This document shows positions 54,680 through 63,533 of a stretch of 64,000 bases of DNA, in pieces (the first letter of the stretch is position 1; the number at the start of each line of letters is the position of its first letter). The notes below the pieces were generated by a model. That model saw only the letters and a program-made list of their open reading frames with translations. It did not search any database and was not told the origin of the DNA. Source of the stretch: Fulvivirga marina (GTDB lineage Bacteria; Bacteroidota; Bacteroidia; Cytophagales; Cyclobacteriaceae); assembly GCF_016775155.1 (NCBI RefSeq), contig NZ_JAEUGD010000014.1:1-64000 (forward strand), given 5' to 3'. The position numbers were made by a program, and so were the translations under genes.

Positions 54680-54879
54680 ACGCGATTAAGGTAATCAAGC
54701 TCTGCTTGCCTTGTTCAGTATGTTAAAAACAGAGGTATCACAAGAGTTATCACGACGGCAAAACTGAAAACCGAGACATTGAACCCAAGAGGCTTCTTTA
54801 TGGAGAAACATCTCTTTTTCTTATAAGAGATCAGGAGATAATTACCCCATGATCCTTAATCTGTGAAATACTTGTTCGA

Positions 54880-55100
54880 AATGAATTCAGGTCAGTTCCA
54901 TCCGCCACCAAGGACCTCTATGTATTCTGCCCTGACAGAAGTAAAGAGGTCATTAGCAATATTGACGGACTACACCAAGGCCTCGACCTACTTTGATTTT
55001 AGCTCATAGCTTTTTCCTTGATTATCTATTTTAGACAGTTGATTAGCCACCTCAATGTAGGTATTCAGAATCGCTCGCTCGTAATTGTACGCAGTATATG
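54880..55100 (-). pseudogene. Remnant of a TolC/NodT-family efflux channel gene
   Basis: The minus strand reads YNYERAILNTYIEVANQLSKI then NQGKSYELKSK, VEALV, SVNIANDLFTSVRAEYIEVL and GGGW, interrupted by stops. This matches the final helical hairpin of outer-membrane efflux proteins (N-Q-L-S, S-x-A-D-Y-x-E-V-L, L-G-G-G-W). The segment normally between EVL and GGGW is deleted. The remaining parts of the 54680-55240 gap hold no gene. Confidence 0.7.
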
Positions 55101-55240
55101 TTGCTTATGTGTTGAAAAGTTTCATGGGATGGACATATAGCATACTTACAGCAACCTTTTTTCCTATCTATACAGGTGGGTTATGAGGTAGACTCCGGAG
55201 TTACCTAAATCTTCATTTAAGTGGTCATGTATCAATGAGT

Positions 55241-55759
55241 CTAGTTACTTTGGCAGACTGCAATTCTTGTACGGCCTGAGGGCGTTTGCTCTGAGAATGC
55301 ACTTCCTATGTTGGTGGCTGCTAAAATAACGTCCCTGCCTTCACCAGTAGCTGATAGGTGTACTTTTACACTGCCATTAAACTTTATCAGGTCATCATAC
55401 CTAAATTTGTTTTGGTCAACCAGATCATTGAGCAAGGTAGAACTTTCTCCGGTGTCAGCATAAAGGTCATTGAGAGAAAAAGCTATTTCTGCATCTTGTG
55501 TGGCGAGGTTGCCATAGTGGAAATGAACCGGATGATAAGCATCTCCATCTGTACCCTCAAGTTTAACCTCTACCTGTAATCCCAGGTCTGTTCTTTCGCG
55601 GAAAGTTACCGTTCCATAAACGGGAAAATCAGAGGCTTGTAGTAGGTTATAAACCATTTGGCGACCAGTAAAGTCACTACTCTTCGTCTCTTCATTATCT
55701 GAACAAGAAAATAAAAAAACGCTGCAAGTTGCCCATGTTAAAAGAAATGCCTTTTTCAT
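55241..55759 (-). CDS. Small secreted lipoprotein with HPVHFH motif
   Basis: A 172-residue protein with lipobox FLFSC (Cys about 19). The mature part is beta-rich: FPVYGTVTFRERTDLGLQVEVKLEG (about 46-70), then AYHPVHFHYG (about 76-85), then FNGSVKVHLSATGEGRDVILAATNIG (about 128-153). The paired His recalls superoxide-dismutase-like or CHRD-type folds but no family was matched with confidence. It stands alone. Confidence 0.75.
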   Translation of the reverse strand: MKKAFLLTWATCSVFLFSCSDNEETKSSDFTGRQMVYNLLQASDFPVYGTVTFRERTDLGLQVEVKLEGTDGDAYHPVHFHYGNLATQDAEIAFSLNDLYADTGESSTLLNDLVDQNKFRYDDLIKFNGSVKVHLSATGEGRDVILAATNIGSAFSEQTPSGRTRIAVCQSN

Positions 55760-56071
55760 AGATGAATCGTTTATTGATTTATAAATATAATATTTTTCGA
55801 CCTATAAAGCTATTGTCTATGACTGTTACCGAGTTAACTTGATAATACGATGTGCAGGCTGATAACAGCACACTAGTGTATTATCTATCAAGTTTACGTT
55901 TTTTTGCAGCGGAGCAAGGCGATATTTCACCTTTTTAGTTACATGGTTAAAACGTGTTATAAATGTTGTCGATCATTTCATCACTAAAAATAGCTATACT
56001 GATTGTATGATTTTTTTGATAAACGCTTTTATGTAAGTTTTTGAATGATTTGTGTTTGTTTGAGGTGTCAA

Positions 56072-56190
56072 TTTCCTCATTTGGCACTGGGACAAGGCAT
56101 ACATTTTTGTTTGGGAACCCAGCAGGTTCATCTTGAAGCTAAAAATGCATTGGAGACACTTTTAGAAAAGTATCTTACTATTGTGCATCA
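56072..56190 (+). pseudogene. Cytochrome P450 C-terminal remnant
   Basis: The frame reads PHLALGQGIHFCLGTQQVHL followed by EAKNALETLLEKYLTI. This is the P450 heme-ligand loop (F-G-x-G-x-H-x-C-L-G, with Cys at about 56108-56110) and the following L helix. Everything upstream of the loop is missing, and it runs directly into the 3' end of the minus-strand PAS gene, marking a rearrangement junction near 56190. The stretch 55760-56071 holds no gene. Confidence 0.75.
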
Positions 56191-56664
56191 AGAGGCCTTT
56201 ACTCTGTACCCATCTGAAAATACAATCACCATGGCATCTGGTGCAGACTCTAGCAGGGCCTGGAATTTACCTTCTGCCCGTTTTTTGTCCGTGATATTGC
56301 GCATTACAGTAGTAGTGCCTAAGATTTTTCCATCTGGAGCTTTTATGGGAGATAAGCTTACCGATACATAAACGGTATTCTGGTTTTTGTCAATTCTTTC
56401 GGTTTCAAAATTCTCCACTTCTTCACCCCACAAAATGCTTTCCCCAAGTCGTTTCTCTTCATTAGCCTTGATAAGTGGTACAATAGGGCTGATGTCTTTT
56501 CCTACTAACTCATCCTCACTATATCCAAAAAACATTTCAACCGCATTATTAACGAAGAGTATTTTTCCGCTAAGGTCGCGCACTACTACAGCATCTTTAA
56601 TGGATTCCAGAATTGACGAATGAGAAAAGCCTTTTCCCTGAAGTTTTGTCATAGCTACTGGCAT
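56188..56664 (-). pseudogene. PAS-domain protein truncated in its second PAS domain
   Basis: A 158-residue frame. The complete PAS domain (about 16-130) reads ILESIKDAVVVRDLSGKILFVNN, GYSEDELVGKD and TTTVMRNITDKKRAEGKF. The start of a second PAS (LLESAPDAMVIV) breaks off into unrelated residues (FSDGYRVKAS) and a stop, at the P450 fossil junction. It was probably the front of a hybrid PAS histidine kinase. It may still be expressed as a short PAS protein. Confidence 0.65.
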
Positions 56665-57187
56665 TTTTAGATGCTTATGATCACATCGAGGTTATATTAT
56701 AAAAATAAAGTATTTTGTGTTTAAACATAGCTCGATCTAATAAATTATGGTAAAATGAATAATCCTTACTGATTGATTTTATTGTAAATTATTGATTTTC
56801 TGCTTGTTATGTGTTTTTGGGTGGTTGAATCGCAGAAAGATCGCTTGTCGCATTAAGTAAGGTTTGTGCTTGGTTTTGAGCGTGTAAGAAAATTGGCGGA
56901 ATAGCTGAAATGAGCTGTGAAAGTATGTTTTGAAAGAAGAGAAGTAGGCTTTACAAGGTGAGGGTGCAGTGCGTAGGTATTAAAGGTATATGGGTGTTAT
57001 AAATACCATTAATACAAACAGAAGTTTTACTTAAACCCATGCTCTCATGGAAAGCAAAAATTTCACCTTTACTCTGTTTTCGTCAATACCATACACAAGA
57101 TCGATGCAAACTGATCTGTTATGAACGAGAAAGCCCCTGGTTAAATTTATGAATTCTGACGGGCGTTGCAGGAATTATTCCAGTTTT
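56665..57187. other. Non-coding stretch with a possible gene end
   Basis: No intact gene. On the minus strand 57160-57031 one frame reads NRSVCIDLVYGIDENRVKVK then FLLSMRAWV and a stop, perhaps the end of a lost regulator, but the family was not identified. The rest is AT-rich. Confidence 0.4.
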
Positions 57188-58171
57188 TTATACAGGTAGT
57201 TCAGCCCTCTTATTATATTTATTTCGATATTCTACAGGGGTTAGACCAGTTAGCTTTTTGAATAAGTTTCTAAAGGCTTTACTGTCAGAATAGCCAACAT
57301 CATACATTACTTCATTGATATTCTTTCTGCTCAATTCAAAGTCTCGTTTGGCAGCTTCAACCTTTACACGTTGCATATACTCCGCAATGGTGTTGTTTGT
57401 AGCCTTTTTAAATCGCCTTTCAAAACTTCTTCGGCTTACTCCCAGGATATTTACCAGGTCATCAATCGCAATTTTTTCCTGATAGTTGCTTTCAATATAT
57501 TCCTGACCTTTTTTCACTTCTTCATCATTATGGTCCTTTTGTCCGTTAAAGATGGTGAAGGGGGCCTGGCTTTCTCGATCTATATCTATGGCGAAATATT
57601 TTGCTGCGAGTATGGCAGTATCACGGTCTACATATTTTTCAATCAGATAAAGCAGAAGGTTCCAGTAAGAGTTGGCGCCGCCGCTGGAATATATCCCATT
57701 TTCCTCTGTTATTATACCTCCATCCACAACCTCTACTTCGGGGAAGGTTTCCCGAAATTCGTTGTAGAATGCCCAGTGGGTTGAACATTTTTTACCATTT
57801 AATAGTCCCGTTGAAGCCAGAAGAAATGCGCCAAGGCATAAGGAAGCGACCTCGGCCCCACAGTTATAATGTTTTACAATCCATGGAATGGACTTCTGGT
57901 TTAGGTCAACAGCTGATTTTAAGTCACCAAATAAAGCGGGTATAATGATCATATCTGTTTTATCAACCTCATCAAGGGTTTTATCTGTCCTAACCGAATA
58001 TACCCCTCCTAAAAAACGGACTTCCTTAGACTGCCCTACCAGTTGTACATTAAACAATGGCTTCTTACCAGATTCCTGTAAAAACTGGTTAACTGCGGTG
58101 AACAGGTAACGAGGATCAGCAACAGCTTCCATTACAGCAGATTCAGGAACAAGTATGGATATATGTTTCAT
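57188..58171 (-). CDS. GlxA-type AraC-family regulator with DJ-1/PfpI domain
   Basis: A 327-residue regulator. The N-terminal DJ-1/PfpI-like domain (about 1-195) carries the elbow Cys in ASLCLGAFLLASTGLLNGKKCSTHW. The C-terminal AraC HTH pair (about 220-318) reads IAIDDLVNILGVSRRSFERRFKKAT and INEVMYDVGYSDSKAFRNLFKKLTGLTPVEYR. Members regulate catabolic or stress genes. It is divergent from the VOC and SRPBCC genes at 58481, which are its likely targets. The gap 58172-58480 holds no supportable gene; a plus-strand frame at 58221 lacks features. Confidence 0.93.
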   Translation of the reverse strand: MKHISILVPESAVMEAVADPRYLFTAVNQFLQESGKKPLFNVQLVGQSKEVRFLGGVYSVRTDKTLDEVDKTDMIIIPALFGDLKSAVDLNQKSIPWIVKHYNCGAEVASLCLGAFLLASTGLLNGKKCSTHWAFYNEFRETFPEVEVVDGGIITEENGIYSSGGANSYWNLLLYLIEKYVDRDTAILAAKYFAIDIDRESQAPFTIFNGQKDHNDEEVKKGQEYIESNYQEKIAIDDLVNILGVSRRSFERRFKKATNNTIAEYMQRVKVEAAKRDFELSRKNINEVMYDVGYSDSKAFRNLFKKLTGLTPVEYRNKYNKRAELPV

Positions 58172-58480
58172 GGGTATAGGTCTTTTAGCAGGTTTATAAG
58201 TTCAAATATACTCCATCATTTTGCCGGAATCAACTCCCCAAATAGCCGCTTTCACACCTCCTGATAGTCTGGTGAACTGTCGAAATTTGTTTTGCACTAA
58301 TCAAATAAAAGAAAATGGAGCTATCAATGCAGGAGGCCATTCTTTATTATGCATGGATTTTGAACTGCCAATATTTGGCTACATGACCAGGTATGCATGG
58401 TTGAGTTTTTATGTTATTCACTCTCAAAGGTATACAGTTCGGATCAGTGACATTTACCAGAATTTACCAGACCCAACTCT

Positions 58481-58885
58481 ATGAGTAGACTAATTGCTTA
58501 TCTTACTTTTAATGGTAACTGCAGAGAAGCCATGGTATTCTACCAGCAGTGTTTTGGAGGAGAACTTTATTTACAAACCCTGGGAGATACACCTGACGCA
58601 GGGAAGCTTCCTTATGAACTTAGAAACTATATCCTTCATGCTTCACTTGATGGTAATGACTTGGTCTTGATGGGAACAGATATGGTTGGAGACCACGGAC
58701 TCGTCAAAGGCAATGCTATGTCTTTAATGGTGGAATGTAGTAATCAGGCTGAAGTAACAGACTACTATACAAGGTTGTCAAAAGGTGGTGTGGCTACGTA
58801 TCCTCCGGGACCTAATTTTTTTGGAAGCTTTTTTGGTGGGCTTCAGGATAAATTTGGTAATCACTGGTTGCTACATTCTAAATAG
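58481..58885 (+). CDS. VOC-family protein (PhnB-like)
   Basis: A 134-residue glyoxalase/bleomycin-resistance-fold protein: LIAYLTFNGNCREAMVFYQQCFGGELYLQTLGD (about 3-35), the usual PhnB/3-dmu-9 start. It ends with FGSFFGGLQDKFGNHWLLHSK, where PhnB-like proteins keep the D-x-F-G-x-x-W motif. The His/Glu metal ligands are not all evident, so the metal-binding state is uncertain. It is followed after 27 bases by the SRPBCC gene, a common pair. Confidence 0.9.
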   Translation: MSRLIAYLTFNGNCREAMVFYQQCFGGELYLQTLGDTPDAGKLPYELRNYILHASLDGNDLVLMGTDMVGDHGLVKGNAMSLMVECSNQAEVTDYYTRLSKGGVATYPPGPNFFGSFFGGLQDKFGNHWLLHSK

Positions 58886-58912
58886 ATTATAAATAAATTA
58901 AACCAACACGCT

Positions 58913-59347
58913 ATGAAAAGAGTGTCATTTCAAATATCCATAGGAGCTTCTGTAGAAAGGGTATGGGAGGTTTTATGGGGTGACGATTATTATCAGCGCT
59001 GGTTTTCGGTTTTTATGGAAGGCTCTTATGCGGAGACTGATTGGAACGAAGGCAGCAAAGTGTTATTCCTAACGCCTGAAGGCGAGGGTATGGTCAGTAC
59101 CATTAAGATCAAAAAGCCTTATAAGCATATGGTGTTTCAGCACTTGGGTACGGTTAGTAAAGGTGAAGAAGATCTGGATAATGAGTGGGCCGGGGCCATA
59201 GAATCATATACGCTGGAATCTAATGGAGGAACTAAACTGACCGTGGAGGTGGATACAATAGAAAAATACAGGGAATATTTTGAAAAGGTATGGCCAGTTG
59301 CCATGGAGCGGATAAAGGAACTGGCAGAGAAAGAGGTTGTGGAATAA
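58913..59347 (+). CDS. SRPBCC (AHSA1-like) protein
   Basis: A 144-residue START-like-fold protein of the AHSA1/YndB type: ISIGASVERVWEVLWGDDYYQRWFSVFMEGS (about 8-38), then DWNEGSKVLFLTPEGEGMVSTI, and a C-terminal helix (YREYFEKVWPVAMERIKELAEKE). These bind hydrophobic ligands. It is co-transcribed with the VOC gene. Its 3' third also appears as a decayed copy at 63.3-63.5 kb. Confidence 0.9.
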   Translation: MKRVSFQISIGASVERVWEVLWGDDYYQRWFSVFMEGSYAETDWNEGSKVLFLTPEGEGMVSTIKIKKPYKHMVFQHLGTVSKGEEDLDNEWAGAIESYTLESNGGTKLTVEVDTIEKYREYFEKVWPVAMERIKELAEKEVVE

Positions 59348-59349
59348 TG

Positions 59350-59377
59350 AAAAGACCGGCTATCTAAGATAACCGGC
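59350..59377 (-). terminator. Terminator of the metalloprotease gene
   Basis: On the minus strand GGCCGGTTATC-TTAG-ATAGCCGGTC is followed by TTTT. It may also end the plus-strand SRPBCC transcript; the stem is better paired on the minus-strand RNA. Confidence 0.75.
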
Positions 59378-59388
59378 CTGATTTTAGA

Positions 59389-62300
59389 TTATTTGGATAT
59401 TACAATAAGTGTGGTGTTTAGCATACTATCACCAACTACTTGTAAGGTGTAAGTTCCGCTTGCGAGTGAAGTTACGTCAATGGCTTTTTCGTCATCTCTG
59501 CCCACTTCTACGGTTTTTGAAAGTGCTTTTCTTCCTGTAAAATCAATTATTCTTATTTCGGCCTGGCCTTGAATTCCCTTTGTTTGCATAATAATTTCAT
59601 TAGAAGCGGGGTTAGGGTAAGCCTTTATTTGTTTTGAAATCAGATCACCTAAACCGGTGATCTGCTCCATAAATTCTACGCTAGATCCGTCAGAAGTTGT
59701 ATTAACCAAAGCTTCATTGCCGGCCATATCCTTGTAAGAAATTGAAAAAGAGATAACTCCAGGGGTGTCACCTTCGCGCATAGTGCGAACTGTTCTCCAT
59801 TGAGATTCTACTAACGAAGCTGCTACATTAACGTCTGCAATTGTTACATCGGGATTATCTAATTTTTCCGAAGCGTTGAAAACTAATGTTACTTCGTCAC
59901 CAGGCGTTGCAATACTTTTATCCTGTAAGCTTCCGGATTTTATTGAGACATTTACAAGACTCGGTGGAGTTTTATCAAAGAGTACCGTTGATTTGTCAGT
60001 AGTAGCTGTCACTTCTGCCCCTGCAACATCTTCCATGTCAGTGTAATTTATTGTGAATGCTACTTTTCCTTCAGTATCAGATGAAGTAAAGGCGTGTTTT
60101 GCAATCCATACTCCTTCCGAAAGGGATGCAGTTACATTATTTCCTTGTATAGTCACCGTTGGCACCTGAATGGGCTTGGCAGCATGGAATTGTAAGGTCA
60201 CTTCATCACCTACTTTGGCGAATTCATTGTTTACATTATTTGAGCTGATGCTAACTTTATCCAACAATACTATATTGACGGTATAATCTTCGACCTCTCC
60301 GAAGCCAAACGATCCGCATGATGCAGGAATAGCATTATATTTCATACTTATCCTCATGCGAGTTGTTCCAGGAAGAGCATTTACCGGAACTGTAAACCCG
60401 CCGCTTACCAGCGTATCTTTAGAGGGGTCTTTTGACCATACCAATTCTCCAGGGTCATTAAAGTCCGCATTTTGGTTATAGTCAATCCAAACGGCATAGG
60501 CTTCATCATAAGGGGTTCCGGTCCATGTTGGCGTAATGGTAATGGTATATTTGCTGCCCACTGATAGGTCAGTGCTTATGGCAGTGAAATCCGTATACCC
60601 ACTTGAAGTTGGGGCTGTATTATCTATGTCCGCAAGTTGCACTGATCCAATATATTCGTCTTTAATACTGCTGCCTTGAGAAGCACAATATTGCAGTACC
60701 AATTCTTCAGTGGTAAAGGTGACTATTGAGGTAAATTCCGAGGTTGATCCGGTACATTTACTTCTAACCTGCACCTCGTAGGTTGTACTTGGGGACAAAT
60801 TGAGTAATTGTTTTGTATTACCTCCTGCTCCGATGGTTGTAAATGTTGAGGCTCCCTGAGCTCTATATTGTATATCAAAAGTGGCCCCTGTATTTTGACC
60901 CCAGGTAATTGTAGCGTCCGTGGAATTAACCTGTGTAACGGATAATCCTGTAGGTACGGTGGCATTACAGGCTATGGCTGTTGCTATTTCAAAATCGACG
61001 TCACTGATGTCATAGAAAATATTGCCTACGGCTTCAATCTTGATTCTACAATTGGCTGATAAACCACTGGGTACAGTCACCTCAGCCATACCGTTATTAG
61101 GTGCATTGCTTATCAATGTAGTGGGGAAAGTCTGACCTCCATCAGTAGACAGAAGTATATTTACATTTGAACAACTGATAGGAGCCTGGTCAGTGTTTGC
61201 TACATTCCAGGTAACTACTTGTGTTTGGCCTTCATGCCATGAGAGTGATGAGTTGGGGTCACTTATAAAGAACGGACCAGAGTTACCATCTACAGTGATC
61301 TCCATCAAATCGTCAGAAGTCTGGCCTCCTCCAGCATGATTATCTCTTACGGTCAAAGAAAAATTCATTTTTCTGCCTACAGAAGGTAACACTTCCCATG
61401 TAGATCCCAGTTCTCCCGCTAATACTGTGCTGATTTGAGGCATATACCTGTCAGGGGATGATGTGCCTTCCAGAGATCTGAAAAGTGGACCCTGAGTCCA
61501 GGTTGATTCTGGGCTTCCTGCTCCGAGCCCTTCTTCTGGGTCGTTTTGCTCCCAGCAATAAGTAAGGGAAGCGTTGCCATCAGGGTCACTTCCGGCACCT
61601 TTCAGTACAAAAGGCGTTGACTTTGGAATAATGAAGTCATTACCAGCGTTGGCCACCGGAGGGTTATTGGAAAGATCAACAATAACCGGGCAGCCTGAAC
61701 TTACTCCTGACTGGATGTTAGCAGAAATATCTCTGATATTTACATAACCAAAATAGGCATCACTGTTTTCCTGGATATTGGTTGAGCATATACCTGCATA
61801 TCCCATAATGGAACTTCCACTGGCGGGCTCAACTTCGGTAGAGCCACTACCGCTTCTACTACAAGTATTCATAGTATGATATCCACCAAACTGATGTCCC
61901 ATTTCGTGAGCTACATAATCTACGTCAAAAGGGTCTCCAGTGGGATCAGATCTGCCAGTATAGCCACTGCCTTTTTCTCCTGATGTGCATACACAACCAA
62001 TACAGCCTGCGTTTCCTCCGCCTGTAGTATTGAAATTATGTCCTATATCATAGTTGGCATCACCGATTACTGCATCAATAGTCTGTTGTGTTTTTGTATT
62101 CCACTCATTTGACCATGGGTCAGCATTCGTGTCCCCAAAGTATATAATATCGTCATTGTTTGCAATTATCTCCATGGTAATGGCAAGGTCCCTTTCGTAG
62201 ATACCATTTACTCTGGTCATGGTAATGTTCATTTGGGCCAGAATGTTAGCTTTTTTCTCTGCATCAGTACCTGATCCAGCGAATATATTTCCATATTCTG

Positions 62301-62922
62301 CATTACATGATAAAGCGAGACGATATTTTCTTAGTTTTTGATCATTTGTTTTTAAGGTTGTAACACCGTTACTTTTTGTCGTTGTAGCTATATGATCATC
62401 CATGATACATTGAAAATCCTTTTCATCTTTGTTCAGACTTTTTCTCATGTATATGGCGTAAGTTGAGTTGTCCGACGATACGGGGTCAATATACTCCATG
62501 CCTTTTGCAGTCATTAAAAGACCGTGGAAACCTCGCTGATTGGATATACTAAATCGAATTGTTGAGGTTGGGTTATCAATACCTTGTCCTGCATATGATT
62601 TTATACCAGGATATTTTTTTGCAAGGTCAGGGTGTAGTGTAGGAGCTTCTACAATGCTGAACTTTTCCATTTTCCCATCGGCGTTCGGGAAGTGTATTAC
62701 CTGCGCATTTCTTGAAGATGCTGAGCCTCTCATACCGGTTAGTGACAGCGCCTGCTTTAACCCTTGAAAGTCGAGCATAAGTGTCTTGTAAGTGCCGGAG
62801 TTATTAAGTTTACCGCTGATCTTATCCGGGGTTACAGCTTTGGACTCCTTCCAAAAGCTGCTTTGTGTATATCCTGTTGTCAACGCAGATAGTAAAAACA
62901 GAATGGTAAAAATTCTTTTCAT
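59389..62922 (-). CDS. Secreted reprolysin-like zinc metalloprotease with T9SS sorting domain
   Basis: A 1177-residue exported protease: signal peptide (TILFLLSALTTGYTQ), propeptide (about 20-195), and an M12B-type catalytic domain (about 200-410) with zinc motif VAHEMGHQFGGYHTMN (about 335-350) and a downstream Met-turn candidate SSIMGYAG. An Ig-like region, an FN3 domain (ACNATVPTGLSVTQ, about 655-740), a GEVED domain (FGFGEVEDYTV, about 880), two bacterial Ig-like repeats (about 900-1080) and a type A sorting domain (YPNPASNEIIMQT to STLIVISK-type end) follow. It should act outside the cell on proteins. A paralogue lies just upstream, cut by the window edge. Confidence 0.93.
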   Translation of the reverse strand: MKRIFTILFLLSALTTGYTQSSFWKESKAVTPDKISGKLNNSGTYKTLMLDFQGLKQALSLTGMRGSASSRNAQVIHFPNADGKMEKFSIVEAPTLHPDLAKKYPGIKSYAGQGIDNPTSTIRFSISNQRGFHGLLMTAKGMEYIDPVSSDNSTYAIYMRKSLNKDEKDFQCIMDDHIATTTKSNGVTTLKTNDQKLRKYRLALSCNAEYGNIFAGSGTDAEKKANILAQMNITMTRVNGIYERDLAITMEIIANNDDIIYFGDTNADPWSNEWNTKTQQTIDAVIGDANYDIGHNFNTTGGGNAGCIGCVCTSGEKGSGYTGRSDPTGDPFDVDYVAHEMGHQFGGYHTMNTCSRSGSGSTEVEPASGSSIMGYAGICSTNIQENSDAYFGYVNIRDISANIQSGVSSGCPVIVDLSNNPPVANAGNDFIIPKSTPFVLKGAGSDPDGNASLTYCWEQNDPEEGLGAGSPESTWTQGPLFRSLEGTSSPDRYMPQISTVLAGELGSTWEVLPSVGRKMNFSLTVRDNHAGGGQTSDDLMEITVDGNSGPFFISDPNSSLSWHEGQTQVVTWNVANTDQAPISCSNVNILLSTDGGQTFPTTLISNAPNNGMAEVTVPSGLSANCRIKIEAVGNIFYDISDVDFEIATAIACNATVPTGLSVTQVNSTDATITWGQNTGATFDIQYRAQGASTFTTIGAGGNTKQLLNLSPSTTYEVQVRSKCTGSTSEFTSIVTFTTEELVLQYCASQGSSIKDEYIGSVQLADIDNTAPTSSGYTDFTAISTDLSVGSKYTITITPTWTGTPYDEAYAVWIDYNQNADFNDPGELVWSKDPSKDTLVSGGFTVPVNALPGTTRMRISMKYNAIPASCGSFGFGEVEDYTVNIVLLDKVSISSNNVNNEFAKVGDEVTLQFHAAKPIQVPTVTIQGNNVTASLSEGVWIAKHAFTSSDTEGKVAFTINYTDMEDVAGAEVTATTDKSTVLFDKTPPSLVNVSIKSGSLQDKSIATPGDEVTLVFNASEKLDNPDVTIADVNVAASLVESQWRTVRTMREGDTPGVISFSISYKDMAGNEALVNTTSDGSSVEFMEQITGLGDLISKQIKAYPNPASNEIIMQTKGIQGQAEIRIIDFTGRKALSKTVEVGRDDEKAIDVTSLASGTYTLQVVGDSMLNTTLIVISK

Positions 62923-63305
62923 TCGACTGGGTTATTAGGTATTAGTAGTTTACGTAATCACAATTGTACTGCTTTTTTCTTTAAATACCATGTTAACATT
63001 AGTAGGTGTAGGAATAATTCAAGATCATTTTACACTCCTTAACTCAGTGATTTTGAATAGTTTCATGCAACAGCTATTTTGTTTTAGAGTACAGTGTGAA
63101 GCTTTGACGGACGATGAAGATATTGCATTAAGGGTACGCAATGATAGTAAATAAGTCTTTGTGTTCTTATTCAAAGGGTGTTATGTTGGTATGTGCGGTT
63201 ATTATACATGGTAGGTAGTCGTTGTTATATTACGCTACCGTTCATGGAGTGTACCCCAGATTTAAGTTGATAGCTGATTTCAATTCTCTAACAAAGCAGG
63301 GGTAT

Positions 63306-63493
63306 ACGTTTTACAGTTAGTAAAAGGTATGGAAGGCATGGGTACGCGTGGGTCGAGGCTATAGAGTTATTTGAGATGGAATCCAATGAGAAACTTAATT
63401 GACCATAGAAGAATATAGGGAATACTTTGAAAAAATGGAGTGGTTGCCCTGAAGCGGATAAAGGAACTGGTGGAAAAAGAGATGGTTAAATAA
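63306..63493 (+). pseudogene. Decayed duplicate of the SRPBCC gene 3' end
   Basis: Aligns with about 59150-59347: AGTAAAAGG, GAGGCTATAGAG, TGGAATCCAATG, ATAGAAGAATATAGGGAATA and GCGGATAAAGGAACTGG match the intact gene, with small deletions and frameshifts. It sits about 4.14 kb from the original, directly before the duplicated protease gene. The remaining part of 62923-63305 holds nothing else recognisable. Confidence 0.75.
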
Positions 63494-63524
63494 GAAAGGC
63501 CGGCTACCTCGTGATAGCCAGCCT
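63493..63524 (-). terminator. Terminator of the second metalloprotease-type gene
   Basis: On the minus strand GGCTGGCTATC pairs with TAGCCGGCC around a short loop and is followed by TTTCTTA. It matches the terminator at 59350 in position and form. Confidence 0.65.
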
Positions 63525-63533
63525 TGATTTTAA

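Noticed and set aside
56045-56371. 108-residue plus-strand frame as a real gene
   Set aside because: Its first part is a P450 fossil and its second part is the antisense of the PAS gene.
57031-57160. Possible LytTR-type regulator end downstream of the AraC gene
   Set aside because: The match is too short and needs a frameshift; no motif is decisive.
58221-58484. 87-residue plus-strand frame before the VOC gene
   Set aside because: No recognisable features; it occupies the promoter region between divergent genes.
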